19,619 nt of DNA. Source: Nitrosospira sp. (GTDB lineage Bacteria > Pseudomonadota > Gammaproteobacteria > Burkholderiales > Nitrosomonadaceae). Positions 1 through 7,610 of this stretch are shown here, piece after piece (the first letter of the stretch is position 1; each line of letters starts with the position of its first letter). The notes beneath the pieces were generated by a model. The model was not told the origin of the DNA and did not search any database. It saw only the letters and a program-made list of their open reading frames with translations. The translations under genes were made by a program, and so were the position numbers. Location: assembly GCA_030453055.1 (NCBI GenBank), contig JAKDLC010000009.1, forward strand, positions 1 through 19,619, read 5' to 3'.

Positions 1-5
1 TGTCC

Positions 6-1121
6 TCACCCAGTCACTTTTTCGCTTCGATTCTTCAAGTCCGACAGGCTGCTAGCGTCAGCGGCGGAGACGTCGGCTTTCCGGTTTGACGCCGAGGCTT
101 CACGCCAGATACGTTGCAGCGCATCCCACATGCCGGTACGCACCGTCGTCAGATAAAGGGTGTTATCACTCAAACCATTCACCAAGCGGCGCTGAGCCTT
201 GCCAAGGTTATGATAGGGCAGACTCATGAAAAGATGATGCGTAGCATGATAACGCAAGCCAACGGGCGCCCATAGGCCGGTAATGAACAGGTTACCCGGC
301 ACATTGATGGAATCGAGATATTGCTCGGCAAATTCCATCGGGTGATCACCGGGGTTGCGGTAGGCATGTGCGCTGAGCGTGCGCAACGAGTTTATAAAAA
401 AGATAACCATTGCAATCACATACCAGAGAACAAGAGCTTTATAGGGCAGAATGCCAAGCGCGATGCAAAAAACGGCGGCGGTGACAAATACGAACGTAGC
501 AAACTCTTGCAGCCGCCAGTGCTTATCATTGCGGATCGCGTTCTCCGCGCGTTGGTAACTCATATCGATGGTAAGAGAGGATGCCCGCTCCCAGATGAAT
601 TTACGCAACGGGGGAATCAGATACGACAAAGGCGTGAGCAGGAGAAAACGGACGATAAAGAAAAACGGCAGCAGGAACGACAGCAATACATAGCCGATCA
701 TCGCCGTCGGTTTCAGGGTGGCGAAGGGAATGTACTCACCATCCTTGCTGGTGCCATAGACATCGCGCCTGTGATGGTCGTTATGCACGCCGTCATAGGT
801 AAAGGAGGGGATCAGCAACGGTATGCCGCAAGTGATATTCCATACCAGGCGGAACAGTCCGAATGTGCCTTTTTTCAGGTGCGCCAGTTCGTGGATGAAA
901 ATAGCCGCGCGATAAAAAGCAAAGGTGGCGACAACAGCGGCTGCAATCTGCCACGCGGAGAACAGCGGCAGGGACAGGGCGACGACAAAGGAGACCCAGC
1001 CCAGCGAGATATGAAACAGGAAATCAACCCAGTAAATCCAGGGATTGGGCGTCATCAGATCGCGGACGAGATCGTGCGCCTCCCGCAATGGAAATTCCCG
1101 GCCGGCTGTCGTTTCTATCAT
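6..1121 (-). CDS. Membrane fatty acid desaturase family protein
   Basis: A 371-residue protein of the membrane-bound di-iron fatty acid desaturase/hydroxylase superfamily. The three histidine clusters are visible: HELAH at residues 77-81, HNDHH at 113-117 and HxxHH at 292-296. Hydrophobic segments lie around 35-75, 95-108, 140-170 and 205-245, which fits an inner-membrane enzyme with its metal site facing the cytoplasm. Family knowledge gives O2-dependent desaturation or hydroxylation of a lipid; the substrate cannot be read from sequence. I chose the ATG at 1121 because GAGGG sits 7 bases upstream and the conserved region begins soon after; the frame stays open to 1328 but that extension lies inside rfbC. 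The gene starts 31 bases after rfbC on the same strand, so it is probably the last gene of the rhamnose operon. It could act on a lipid carrier or membrane lipid linked to surface polysaccharide, but that is inference. Confidence 0.85.
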   Translation of the reverse strand: MIETTAGREFPLREAHDLVRDLMTPNPWIYWVDFLFHISLGWVSFVVALSLPLFSAWQIAAAVVATFAFYRAAIFIHELAHLKKGTFGLFRLVWNITCGIPLLIPSFTYDGVHNDHHRRDVYGTSKDGEYIPFATLKPTAMIGYVLLSFLLPFFFIVRFLLLTPLSYLIPPLRKFIWERASSLTIDMSYQRAENAIRNDKHWRLQEFATFVFVTAAVFCIALGILPYKALVLWYVIAMVIFFINSLRTLSAHAYRNPGDHPMEFAEQYLDSINVPGNLFITGLWAPVGLRYHATHHLFMSLPYHNLGKAQRRLVNGLSDNTLYLTTVRTGMWDALQRIWREASASNRKADVSAADASSLSDLKNRSEKVTG

Positions 1122-1152
1122 TTCCGTACCCTCACTGAGGATCGCTGCTGAT

Positions 1153-1704
1153 TCATGCAAACACCTCGGCATCGGCGATTCTTGCCGCCTGTGTATCCTT
1201 GGCCGAAACGATGGGTTGTGTATCCCTGTCGATTGGCCAGGAGATGGCGATCCCCGGGTCGTTCCATGCAAGGCTGCGCTCAAAATCAGGACTGTAATAA
1301 TCACTGGTTTTGTACAGGAAATCGGCACTGTCGCTCAACACGTAAAAGCCATGGGCAAATCCGGGCGGCACCCACACCTGACGGTGGTTATCCTCGGTTA
1401 ACTCCACTCCGACCCACCGGCCAAAGGTCGGAGAGGATTTGCGGATGTCTACGGATACATCAAATACCGCGCCACGCACGACGCGCACCAGTTTGCCCTG
1501 GGGTTGCCGGATCTGGTAGTGGAGGCCGCGCAGCACACCTTTGGCCGAGCGGCTGTGATTATCCTGCACGAAGTTTACGTCCAGCCCGGTGGCTTGACTG
1601 AAACTTTTCCGGTTGAAGCTTTCAAAGAAAAACCCCCGGCTGTCACCAAAGACTTTGGGTTCAATGATCACGACGTCAGGGATAGAGGTGGGGATCGCTT
1701 TCAT
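1153..1704 (-). CDS. rfbC: dTDP-4-dehydrorhamnose 3,5-epimerase
   Basis: Third step of dTDP-L-rhamnose synthesis: double epimerisation at C3 and C5 of dTDP-4-keto-6-deoxyglucose in the cytoplasm. The 183-residue length is the family norm. Signature parts are [10 protein letters not shown] (21-30), the active-site histidine in RGLHYQ (H62), a lysine at 71, [10 protein letters not shown] (111-120), the active-site tyrosine in YKTSDYY (Y131), and an aspartate at 170 expected to pair with H62. The start ATG (1704-1702) overlaps the rfbA stop as ATGA, implying translational coupling. The four-gene set rfbBDAC is complete here, so the RmlC role is secure. The equivalent symbol is rmlC. Confidence 0.96.
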   Translation of the reverse strand: MKAIPTSIPDVVIIEPKVFGDSRGFFFESFNRKSFSQATGLDVNFVQDNHSRSAKGVLRGLHYQIRQPQGKLVRVVRGAVFDVSVDIRKSSPTFGRWVGVELTEDNHRQVWVPPGFAHGFYVLSDSADFLYKTSDYYSPDFERSLAWNDPGIAISWPIDRDTQPIVSAKDTQAARIADAEVFA

Positions 1705-2588
1705 ACAACCATTCGCTCCTTCAACAGGCGCAATAAATATTGGCCGTAGCCATTTTTGGCCAGCGGCTGCGCAAGGGCCTCAAGCTGTTCGGGGCTGATA
1801 AAACCCTGACGATAGGCGATTTCTTCCGGGCAGGCAACCTTGAGACCCTGGCGATGCTCGATGGTTTCAATGAAATTGCTGGCTTCTATCAGGCTTTCGT
1901 GAGTGCCCGTATCCAGCCACGCATAACCCCGGCCCATAATTTCAACGCTGAGTTGATCGCGTTCCAGATAGATACGGTTGACATCGGTTATTTCAAGCTC
2001 GCCGCGAGCGGAAGGCTTGAGTTTGCTGACAATATCCACGACCTGATTATCGTAGAAGTACAGGCCGGTGACGGCATAGTTGCTCTTGGGTTGGAAGGGT
2101 TTTTCTTCCAGCGAGGTCACGCGATCATGGGCATCGAAGGTGACCACACCGTAACGCTGGGGGTCCTGCACATGGTAGGCGAATATGGTGGCGCCTTCCT
2201 GCCTTGCCGTGGCGCGTTCCAATTGCATATGCAGATCGTGACCATAAAATATGTTATCGCCCAGCACGAGCGCGCTGGGGCTATCTTCGATAAAATCCTT
2301 GCCGATGGTGAAAGCATGGGCCAATCCATCCGGACTGGGCTGTACGGCATACCGCAATTTCAGCCCCCAGTCGCTTCCATCGCCCAGAAGTTGCTCAAAA
2401 CGCGGCGTGTCCTGCGGGGTGGAGATGATCAGAATGTCGCGAATACCCGCCAGCATGAGGGTACTCAGAGGATAATAGATCATCGGCTTGTCGTAAATAG
2501 GCAATAGCTGCTTCGAGACCACTTTAGTCACGGGGTACAGCCGCGTGCCGGAACCACCGGCGAGAACGATGCCTTTGCGTTGGGTCAT
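1701..2588 (-). CDS. rfbA: Glucose-1-phosphate thymidylyltransferase
   Basis: First step of dTDP-L-rhamnose synthesis: glucose-1-phosphate + dTTP gives dTDP-glucose + pyrophosphate. The 295-residue protein has the nucleotidyltransferase loop [11 protein letters not shown] (11-21) with the conserved lysine in [12 protein letters not shown] (25-36), the metal-binding GDN (110-112) and EEKP near 161-164. Length and motifs match RmlA of the short, feedback-regulated type. Its start overlaps the rfbD stop by 4 bases and its stop overlaps the rfbC start by 4 bases (ATGA at both). The equivalent symbol is rmlA. Confidence 0.96.
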   Translation of the reverse strand: MTQRKGIVLAGGSGTRLYPVTKVVSKQLLPIYDKPMIYYPLSTLMLAGIRDILIISTPQDTPRFEQLLGDGSDWGLKLRYAVQPSPDGLAHAFTIGKDFIEDSPSALVLGDNIFYGHDLHMQLERATARQEGATIFAYHVQDPQRYGVVTFDAHDRVTSLEEKPFQPKSNYAVTGLYFYDNQVVDIVSKLKPSARGELEITDVNRIYLERDQLSVEIMGRGYAWLDTGTHESLIEASNFIETIEHRQGLKVACPEEIAYRQGFISPEQLEALAQPLAKNGYGQYLLRLLKERMVV

Positions 2589-3496
2589 GATTGATTCTCA
2601 AGAATTTCGGTAAGCATGCGCGCCACGCCAGTTTGCCATAACGGCAAATTCAAATCGAAGGTACATTGCAGTTTTCCGGTATCCAGGCGCGAATTTCCGG
2701 GCCGCTGGGCGGGTAAAGGAAAGGCGCTGGCGGGTATGGGAAGAATATTCTCCGGCGTCACCTTGAGCTCGACCCCCGCTTGACGAGCGAAGTCCAATAC
2801 AAAATGTGCATAACCGTACCACGAGGTCTCGCCTGCCGCAACCAGATGATAAAGGCCGGACACCTCATTCACTCCTTGTCGTTGCAGGGCCGTACGGATG
2901 GCGTGGGTCGTGACATCCGCCAGCAGCTCGGCGCCCGTCGGCGCACCGATCTGGTCGTCGATGACGGTGAGGCGCTCGCGTTCCCGCGCGAGCCGCAACA
3001 TGGTTTTTGCGAAATTGCCGCCGCGTGCGGCAAAAACCCAGCTGGTGCGAAAGATCAGATGATGGCAGCCTGAGTCAAGTATGGCTGCCTCGCCCTCCAG
3101 CTTGGTGGAGCCGTACACACTTAGCGGGCCGGTAGGGTCGGTTTCCAGCCAGGGTTTGTTTCCACTGCCGTCGAACACGTAATCGGTCGAATAATGAACC
3201 AGCCAGGCGCCGAGTCTTTGAGATTCCCGAGCGAGTATAGCAGGCGCCAGGGCATTGATGGTGCGGACTCGTTCCGGCTCGCTTTCCGCCTTGTCTACGG
3301 CGGTATGAGCGGCTGCATTCACGATCACATCAGGGGCAATCGCGCGAACGGTTTGGGCAATATCATCAAGGCGAGTGAAATCGCCACACAGCTCCCGGCT
3401 ATTCGTACTCAGCGCTACTAATTCCCCCAAAGGCGCAAGACTGCGCTGTAGCTCCCAACCTATCTGTCCATTCTTACCGAATAACAGAATTTTCAT
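2585..3496 (-). CDS. rfbD: dTDP-4-dehydrorhamnose reductase
   Basis: Last step of dTDP-L-rhamnose synthesis: NAD(P)H-dependent reduction of dTDP-4-keto-L-rhamnose. The 303-residue product begins [13 protein letters not shown], a Rossmann nucleotide-binding loop (7-13); STDYVFDG lies at 103-110 and the catalytic YxxxK is Y128/K132 in [10 protein letters not shown]. The frame is open 30 codons further upstream, but those codons lie inside rfbB and precede the Rossmann strand, so I take the ATG at 3496, which overlaps the rfbB stop as ATGA. This is one of three successive ATGA couplings in the operon. The equivalent symbol is rmlD. Confidence 0.95.
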   Translation of the reverse strand: MKILLFGKNGQIGWELQRSLAPLGELVALSTNSRELCGDFTRLDDIAQTVRAIAPDVIVNAAAHTAVDKAESEPERVRTINALAPAILARESQRLGAWLVHYSTDYVFDGSGNKPWLETDPTGPLSVYGSTKLEGEAAILDSGCHHLIFRTSWVFAARGGNFAKTMLRLARERERLTVIDDQIGAPTGAELLADVTTHAIRTALQRQGVNEVSGLYHLVAAGETSWYGYAHFVLDFARQAGVELKVTPENILPIPASAFPLPAQRPGNSRLDTGKLQCTFDLNLPLWQTGVARMLTEILENQS

Positions 3497-4557
3497 CCGA
3501 TACGTCCTTCGTAGTTCTTTTCGACCCAGGTTCGGTAAGCGCCGGATTGCACATTGCCGACCCAGGCAGGATTGTCCAGATACCACTGCACGGTTTTACG
3601 AATACCGGTTTCAAAAGTCTCGGCAGGTTTCCAGCCCAGTGCGCGCTCGATCTTGCTCGCATCGATTGCATAGCGGCGGTCGTGGCCGGGACGGTCGGTA
3701 ACGAAGGTGATCAGGGCGCGGTAGGAACCGATAATCAGAGGCCTGAGTTCATCCAGCAACGTGCAAACGGTATGCACGATATCGATGTTGGGTTTCTCAT
3801 TCCAGCCCCCTATATTATAGGTTTCACCGGGAATACCCGCTTCCAGTACGCGGCGAACGGCGCTGCAATGATCTTTGACATACAGCCAGTCGCGGATCTG
3901 CCGGCCGTCGCCATACACAGGCAATGGTTTGCCCGCAAGCGCGTTGACGATCATCAGTGCGACGAGTTTTTCGGGAAATTGGTAAGGTCCATAGTTGTTG
4001 GAACAATTGGTAGTGAGCACAGGCAAGCCGTAGGTATGATGGTAGGCGCGCACCAAGTGGTCGCTTGCGGCTTTGCTTGCGGAGTAGGGGCTATTGGGCT
4101 CGTAAGGATGGGCTTCATTGAAGGCCGGCTCGCCCTTGGCCAGAGAGCCGTAAACCTCGTCGGTCGAAACATGGAGGAAACGAAAATCCTGTTTTGCTTT
4201 TCCGTTTAATCCGCTCCAGTAAATGCGCGCGGCTTCCAGCATCCGGAAAGTACCGACGATGTTGGTCTGGATGAAGTCTTCCGGGCCGTGAATGGAGCGG
4301 TCGACATGACTTTCAGCGGCAAAATGGATAACGGCGCGAGGCTGATAACGCGCAAGCAAGTCCGTTACAAGGTGGGAGTCGCCGATGTCGCCTTTTACGA
4401 AGATGTGCCGCTCATCTTCCGCCAGCGCGCTGAAATTCTCCGGATTACCCGCATAGGACAGTATGTCGAGATTGACAATCGCTTCGTCAGACTGGCCCAG
4501 CCAATCCAGCACAAAATTCGCGCCAATGAATCCGGCGCCGCCCGTTACCAGGATCAT
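3493..4557 (-). CDS. rfbB: dTDP-glucose 4,6-dehydratase
   Basis: Second step of dTDP-L-rhamnose synthesis: NAD+-dependent conversion of dTDP-glucose to dTDP-4-keto-6-deoxyglucose. The 354-residue extended SDR protein begins with TGGAGFIG (5-12), has the dehydratase-specific STDEVYG (131-137; T132, D133 and E134 by count) and the catalytic Y158xxxK162 in PYSASK. The length is typical of RmlB. It is the first gene of the rhamnose operon; GAGGG lies 7 bases before the ATG. The equivalent symbol is rmlB. Confidence 0.96.
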   Translation of the reverse strand: MILVTGGAGFIGANFVLDWLGQSDEAIVNLDILSYAGNPENFSALAEDERHIFVKGDIGDSHLVTDLLARYQPRAVIHFAAESHVDRSIHGPEDFIQTNIVGTFRMLEAARIYWSGLNGKAKQDFRFLHVSTDEVYGSLAKGEPAFNEAHPYEPNSPYSASKAASDHLVRAYHHTYGLPVLTTNCSNNYGPYQFPEKLVALMIVNALAGKPLPVYGDGRQIRDWLYVKDHCSAVRRVLEAGIPGETYNIGGWNEKPNIDIVHTVCTLLDELRPLIIGSYRALITFVTDRPGHDRRYAIDASKIERALGWKPAETFETGIRKTVQWYLDNPAWVGNVQSGAYRTWVEKNYEGRIG

Positions 4558-4754
4558 TTGTTAACCCTCAAATTTACAAGATGAATCGCTATCATTATCA
4601 TTAATCCGGCAAGCATGGGTAGACGTTACCGACGGAAGCGAGCCGCTATCCGGCGACGTGCAATGAACACATTGCTGGTTTGGCTGAATCCCGGGTCAAG
4701 CCCGGAATGACGGAATTCATCGTATTTTCGCGTCCGATAAAAGTGAATGTGCGA
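4558..4754. other. Spacer between rfbB and the pseudouridine synthase gene
   Basis: This 197-base spacer must contain the rfb operon promoter, unless transcription reads through from the upstream gene. I see the rfbB ribosome binding site (GAGGG) and AT-rich sequence with TAATGATAAT on the minus strand near 4590-4605. I find no convincing -35/-10 pair and no coding sequence. A palindromic repeat occupies 4679-4713. Confidence 0.5.
4679..4713. repeat. REP-like palindrome with CCGGG-TCAAG-CCCGG core
   Basis: The core is CCGGGTCAAGCCCGG, flanked by GAATC on one side and AATGACGG on the other. Read on the other strand it gives the familiar ATTCCGGGCTTGACCCGG type of dispersed palindrome seen between genes in many proteobacteria. 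Only one copy is in the window, so repetition in this genome is inferred. The hairpin lacks a U tract, so it is not a standard terminator. Confidence 0.5.
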
Positions 4755-5546
4755 TCAAAACGCTTCCTCATGCCCCAGATAACGCCACTTTCCCAATGGC
4801 AGATCGCCCAGTTTTATTTTGCCGATGCGAACGCGCTTTAATGCAGTGACTTTCAACCCAACCAGTTCGCACATTCGGCGGATTTGACGTTTCCTGCCTT
4901 CGCGCAAAATGATGCGCAGCTGATCCTGACTCTGCCAGGCGACTTCGGCGCGCTTCAATACTTTACCATCCAGGCTCAGACCATGATGCAACAAACCTAA
5001 TGCGCTCTTTGATGGCGTTCCCTGCACGCGTACCAGATATTCCTTCTCGATCCCCGGTTCCGCACCGATCAGCTGCCTGGCAATGCGGCCATCCTGCGTC
5101 AGTACCAGCAATCCCCATGAGTCGATATCCAGCCGCCCCGCCGGCGCCAGACCCTTCAAGTGAGCCGGACTGAAATGCTGCTCTGATTGATCGCCCCCAA
5201 AGCGGGATTCCTGGGTAACAAGACTGATTGCCGGCTGATAACCCGGTTCCGGTTGGCCCGATACATAACCCACAGGCTTGTTCAGCAGTATTGTCACCCG
5301 ACCCTGCTGTCGTACTTGCGCCGGGTTGTCGAGCTTGATTTGCTGCATGGGACCAATCTTCGTACCCAGCTCAGTGATGCGCTCGCCATCCACCAACACC
5401 CACCCGCGTTCGATATAGCTATCCGCCTCTCTGCGGGAACAGAGCCCTTGTTGAGACATCAGTTTGGACAGCCGGACCTTTTCCATGGATTCGGGTGGCG
5501 TTTTATGGCCGCCGCTTTTTGGGGGTGACGGAAAGTACGGTTGCAT
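4755..5546 (-). CDS. rluF: rRNA pseudouridine synthase, RluF/RsuA family
   Basis: This enzyme isomerises a specific uridine in ribosomal RNA. The 263-residue frame has an N-terminal S4 RNA-binding domain (about 24-70, [19 protein letters not shown]) and a catalytic domain with the RsuA/RluF signature [17 protein letters not shown] (137-153) carrying the catalytic aspartate D140, followed by EKEYLV (167-172) and [12 protein letters not shown] (216-227). The C-terminal PLGKWRYL stretch resembles RluF more than RsuA or RluB; the exact target uridine is not proven. Start choice is uncertain. The ATG at 5546 leaves only about 10 bases after a likely -10 (TATAAT at 5569-5564), while the ATG at 5486 (residue 21) falls just before the S4 domain. 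Neither has a clear ribosome binding site. It is a housekeeping gene divergent from the tRNA. Confidence 0.85.
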   Translation of the reverse strand: MQPYFPSPPKSGGHKTPPESMEKVRLSKLMSQQGLCSRREADSYIERGWVLVDGERITELGTKIGPMQQIKLDNPAQVRQQGRVTILLNKPVGYVSGQPEPGYQPAISLVTQESRFGGDQSEQHFSPAHLKGLAPAGRLDIDSWGLLVLTQDGRIARQLIGAEPGIEKEYLVRVQGTPSKSALGLLHHGLSLDGKVLKRAEVAWQSQDQLRIILREGRKRQIRRMCELVGLKVTALKRVRIGKIKLGDLPLGKWRYLGHEEAF

Positions 5547-5571
5547 CAGGCGCGTACCGCACTATTATAAT

Positions 5572-5600
5572 TTGAACACTCGTCTCGTTTCAGATAAAAT
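5572..5600 (+). promoter_or_regulatory. Sigma-70 promoter of tRNA-Val
   Basis: TTGAAC (5572-5577), a 17-base spacer and TAAAAT (5595-5600) end 11 bases before the tRNA, the expected layout for a tRNA transcription unit. Just upstream, ATTATAAT (5564-5571) could act as a -10 for the minus-strand pseudouridine synthase gene. Confidence 0.65.
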
Positions 5601-5611
5601 TCGGCCTTCCC

Positions 5612-5688
5612 AGGCGCGTAGCTCAGCTGGTTAGAGCACCACCTTGACATGGTGGGGGTCGTTGGTTCGAGTCCAATCGCGCCTACCA
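5612..5688 (+). tRNA. tRNA-Val (anticodon GAC)
   Basis: A full cloverleaf is visible: acceptor stem AGGCGCG (5612-5618) pairs with CGCGCCT (5678-5684); D stem GCTC/GAGC; anticodon stem CCACC/GGTGG (5639-5643 and 5651-5655) around loop TTGACAT with anticodon GAC at 5646-5648; T stem GTTGG/CCAAT around TTCGAGT. Discriminator A and an encoded CCA follow (5685-5688). GAC reads GUC/GUU valine codons. Confidence 0.97.
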
Positions 5689-5723
5689 GGAAACTGTGAA
5701 AATAATTCATGCAGCTCACCGTC

Positions 5724-5747
5724 AAACCGCCTCTGGCGGTTTTTTTG
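5724..5747 (+). terminator. Rho-independent terminator of tRNA-Val
   Basis: AAACCGCC-TCT-GGCGGTTT is a perfect hairpin running into a T7 tract, about 35 bases after the tRNA on the same strand. Confidence 0.9.
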
Positions 5748-5860
5748 CTTCAGTTCACGCGTTAATAAAGCTATATCGAATTAATGGGGAAAAATGTCCA
5801 GACAATGTGAACGAAGGGTGTCTATTTCGTTTCCCACATGGGGGATGACGAGGCGTCAAT

Positions 5861-5884
5861 AAAAACGGCCTCCGAAGAGGCCGT
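5861..5884 (-). terminator. Rho-independent terminator of the PEP-CTERM gene block
   Basis: On the minus strand ACGGCCTC-TTCG-GAGGCCGT is a perfect 8-bp stem with a UUCG tetraloop, followed by a run of five T. It lies 46 bases after the stop codon of the gene at 5930-6520. No comparable terminator is seen after the other two PEP-CTERM genes. Confidence 0.92.
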
Positions 5885-5929
5885 AATGGTGAATCTATAA
5901 AGCGTATTCAGTGCCTGGACTTCCTTGAA

Positions 5930-6520
5930 TCAGGAAGTCTTGTTGCTACGGCGGCGAACCACGGCACCCATCAGTCCCAAGCCAGCCAGGAGCATGGCAA
6001 AGCTTTCGGGTTCCGGAACCGGGGTTATCTCGATCGATCCGCTGTACGCGCCACCGTCCGTGCCACTTGTTACCCCGACAATGTTGAGATAATAAGGCGT
6101 AGCGCTCAGAGGTTCGTCATACGAGAAACTAATATGACTGTTGCTGTTCCCAACGTCGGTATATGAAACCGTCTTCAGCATCGCGTCGTCGCCTCCTCCC
6201 ACCATTCCATCAGCTCCAGTCGAAGAGAGAATAACCGTGGCGAGCTCCAGCGCGAAAGTGTCATTATCACCACCGTCGTCATCTACAAGGGTTATCGGAA
6301 AATCCATGACGCTGAAACCCGAATTGATGGCGGCCACCTCCGGAGTGAAGAGAACCGTATCATTAAGCCCCGTTGCAGCGCCTCCCATCATAATCCCATT
6401 GAAGGATGTGGGTACGTTGCTCCGAACCGTACCGGCATCAATCGCCGCGGCATGAGCTCCAACGCTCGCACCCGCCAGGATTGCAACGGCGACGGCCTGT
6501 TTCAAAGTAGAATTGATCAT
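5930..6520 (-). CDS. PEP-CTERM sorting domain protein (FxDxF-like, copy 1)
   Basis: A 196-residue exported protein. Residues 1-25 form a signal peptide ending in AHAA. Residues 28-165 are a compact beta-rich domain with acidic, probably calcium-friendly stretches (DDDGG at 80-84, GGGDD at 108-112). The C terminus is a PEP-CTERM tail: PEP at 169-171, a hydrophobic helix AMLLAGLGLMGAVV, then RRRS. Family knowledge says such tails are recognised and cut by an exosortase at the inner membrane, with the body going to the surface or matrix; no exosortase is in this window. GGAGG lies 8 bases before the ATG. It is a clear paralogue of the next gene (copy 2), with almost identical tails and signal peptides and a diverged middle. 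Copy 2 has the FxDxF motif while this copy reads LNDTVLF there. The exact function is unknown. Confidence 0.88.
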   Translation of the reverse strand: MINSTLKQAVAVAILAGASVGAHAAAIDAGTVRSNVPTSFNGIMMGGAATGLNDTVLFTPEVAAINSGFSVMDFPITLVDDDGGDNDTFALELATVILSSTGADGMVGGGDDAMLKTVSYTDVGNSNSHISFSYDEPLSATPYYLNIVGVTSGTDGGAYSGSIEITPVPEPESFAMLLAGLGLMGAVVRRRSNKTS

Positions 6521-6580
6521 AGTTCATACCTCCATAAGTTTATATTTGAAACATTTTGAACATTAAAACTACTACACGGA

Positions 6581-6601
6581 TTTGCTGGACCGCGCAGCAA
6601 A
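6581..6601 (-). promoter_or_regulatory. Second leader hairpin, PEP-CTERM copy 1
   Basis: TTTGCT and AGCAAA can pair around a 9-base loop in the 5' leader. The sister gene has a different but similarly placed hairpin at 7424-7463. The role is unknown. Confidence 0.4.
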
Positions 6602-6627
6602 CGCTAACTAACTTTACTATGACTATT

Positions 6628-6669
6628 AACCATCACCGGGCCACGAAAACCAAATAAGGCCCGATGGTT
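6628..6669 (-). promoter_or_regulatory. Conserved 5'-leader hairpin, PEP-CTERM copy 1
   Basis: Arms AACCATC (6628-6634) and GATGGTT (6663-6669), plus GGGCC (6638-6642) and GGCCC (6658-6662), form a 12-bp stem with a 3-base bulge (ACC) and a 15-base loop. The predicted transcription start falls at about 6666, so the hairpin would sit at the extreme 5' end of the mRNA. The equivalent hairpin of copy 2 (7484-7519) keeps the pairing with changed bases. Confidence 0.6.
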
Positions 6670-6672
6670 TAC

Positions 6673-6700
6673 AGATTACTCCAAACAATGAAGCGGTCAA
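6673..6700 (-). promoter_or_regulatory. Promoter of PEP-CTERM copy 1
   Basis: Minus-strand TTGACC (6700-6695), a 16-base spacer and TAATCT (6678-6673). The -10 is weak, and the -35 abuts the shared dyad, which suggests activator dependence. The layout is the same for copies 2 and 3. Confidence 0.5.
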
Positions 6701-6716
6701 TAGACCGTTCGGACTA
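6701..6716 (-). promoter_or_regulatory. Shared dyad (putative regulator site) at PEP-CTERM copy 1
   Basis: Minus strand TAGTCCGAACGGTCTA, an inverted repeat of the form TAGnCCnnnnGGnCTA, directly followed by the -35 TTGACC. It is identical at copy 2 (7567-7552) and recognisable at the unrelated third gene (8761-8746). Confidence 0.6.
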
Positions 6717-6768
6717 GAGAAAAAACTGATCAAAAATAAACCGTTACCCTTCTTTTCGTCCCTAGACC

Positions 6769-6790
6769 CCTTCAAAACGTACATATCATC
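6769..6790 (-). pseudogene. Decayed manC 3'-end fragment, older copy
   Basis: About 22 bases (CTTCAAAACGTACATATCATC on the plus strand, split here by one deletion) align with the last coding bases of the intact manC at about 8808-8830, and with the better-preserved fragment at 7611-7657. One base is missing, so it no longer encodes the DDIVRFE tail. Alone it would be weak; its position in the same place of a duplicated block supports it. Confidence 0.5.
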
Positions 6791-6831
6791 AAACATTCCC
6801 GTATCACGCTGCTATCACACGAAGCGCCCGA

Positions 6832-7389
6832 TCAACAAGTCTCGCGCAAACTCCGACGCCGGACAACCGCACCCATCAGCCCCAAACCCGCCAGCAGCAT
6901 GGCATATGTTTCGGGCTCGGGAACCGCTGCGGCAATCGCGCCATTGTATAATCCCCCAAGGTCCCCATTCGCAATACCCGCGACGCTAAGATACGCTGGC
7001 CCCTGCAGCGACTCGCCGTATGCCAGACTGAAAGACGCGTCATTAGCTGTATTCGCAACTGTCGCGAGAACCGTGTCGTCGCTGTTAAACAGGATTCCAT
7101 CGGCATTCGAAACCAGTGATAGCGAGGTGAGCATTGAATTGAAACTTCCTCCATTGTCCGAAATAGTCAATGGAAAATTCTGGACGGTGTAACCCGAACT
7201 TACATTGGCCTCCGGTAGAGTGAAGGAGAAGACGTCATTAAATGCTCCGGCGGTCAGGACGGATGCATTAAAAGACGTCGGCACATCGATGGCCACATTA
7301 CCAAGATCCTTTTCCGCCGCATTGGCTCCCACGCTGGCGCTCGCCAGCATTGCAATACCTACAGCTCGTTTCAAGGAAGAATTAGTCAT
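6832..7389 (-). CDS. PEP-CTERM sorting domain protein, FxDxF family (copy 2)
   Basis: A 185-residue exported protein. It has a signal peptide at 1-25 (MTNSSLKRAVGIAMLASASV then GANAA), a beta-rich domain containing the motif FNDVF (50-54) that names the FxDxF PEP-CTERM family, and a PEP-CTERM tail with PEP at 157-159, a hydrophobic segment and RRRS. The start at 7389 is chosen over the in-frame ATG at 7407 because AGGAGA lies about 9 bases before it and the N terminus then matches copy 1. An exosortase elsewhere would process the tail. The nearest relative in the window is copy 1, a tandem duplicate: the last 30 residues are nearly identical while the middle is diverged. No terminator is seen after the gene. 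The molecular role is unknown. Confidence 0.88.
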   Translation of the reverse strand: MTNSSLKRAVGIAMLASASVGANAAEKDLGNVAIDVPTSFNASVLTAGAFNDVFSFTLPEANVSSGYTVQNFPLTISDNGGSFNSMLTSLSLVSNADGILFNSDDTVLATVANTANDASFSLAYGESLQGPAYLSVAGIANGDLGGLYNGAIAAAVPEPETYAMLLAGLGLMGAVVRRRSLRETC

Positions 7390-7423
7390 AATTATTGTCT
7401 CCTGCAAGTTAAAAAGATTTTAA

Positions 7424-7463
7424 ATCAACCGTCTGTGCAGATTGAGCAAAGGAAGCGGTTGAT
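7424..7463. promoter_or_regulatory. Second leader hairpin, PEP-CTERM copy 2
   Basis: Perfect 8-bp arms ATCAACCG (7424-7431) and CGGTTGAT (7456-7463) with a 24-base loop. On the plus strand it is followed by AATTTTTTG, on the minus strand by TTAAAATCTTTTT, so it could attenuate transcription in the leader or be a leader fold. Confidence 0.45.
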
Positions 7464-7483
7464 AATTTTTTGTTGTGGTACTC

Positions 7484-7519
7484 AGCATACCGGGTCCAGA
7501 AAAATTCAAACCCGATGCT
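7484..7519 (-). promoter_or_regulatory. Conserved 5'-leader hairpin, PEP-CTERM copy 2
   Basis: AGCAT (7484-7488) pairs with ATGCT (7515-7519) and GGGT (7492-7495) with ACCC (7510-7513), with the same ACC bulge and a similar A-rich loop as at copy 1. Relative to copy 1, one C-G pair has become G-C and another T-A, preserving the stem. Confidence 0.6.
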
Positions 7520-7523
7520 TGAC

Positions 7524-7551
7524 AGGTTACGCCGAATAGCGAAGCAGTCAA
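7524..7551 (-). promoter_or_regulatory. Promoter of PEP-CTERM copy 2
   Basis: Minus-strand TTGACT (7551-7546), a 16-base spacer and TAACCT (7529-7524); the predicted start is near 7517, at the leader hairpin. It aligns base by base with the promoter of copy 1. Confidence 0.5.
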
Positions 7552-7567
7552 TAGACCGTTCGGACTA
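7552..7567 (-). promoter_or_regulatory. Shared dyad at PEP-CTERM copy 2
   Basis: Minus strand TAGTCCGAACGGTCTA, identical to the site at 6716-6701 and in the same place immediately before the -35. Confidence 0.6.
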
Positions 7568-7610
7568 GCGAAAAGAATCCTTAAAAAATAACAGGTTATC
7601 CCTATTTTCG

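Larger units (their letters stand above)
6521..6831 (-). other. 311-base leader region of PEP-CTERM copy 1
   Basis: No coding sequence is evident. Read on the minus strand it contains, in order: a decayed manC 3' end (6769-6790), a shared dyad (6716-6701), a promoter (6700-6673), a 5'-leader hairpin (6669-6628), a second small hairpin TTTGCT/AGCAAA (6601-6581) and the ribosome binding site. Confidence 0.7.

Noticed and set aside
321..1151. Long plus-strand frame (276 codons) opposite the desaturase
   Set aside because: It is antisense to a gene with intact His boxes, has a low-complexity Gln/Arg/Asp-rich translation and no ribosome binding site.
1122..1328. N-terminal extension of the desaturase to the upstream in-frame ATG
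   Set aside because: It lies inside rfbC and has no conserved features; the ATG at 1121 has a good ribosome binding site.
5612..5930. Integration site at the 3' end of tRNA-Val
   Set aside because: There is no integrase, no repeat of the tRNA 3' end in the window, and the tRNA is followed directly by its own terminator.
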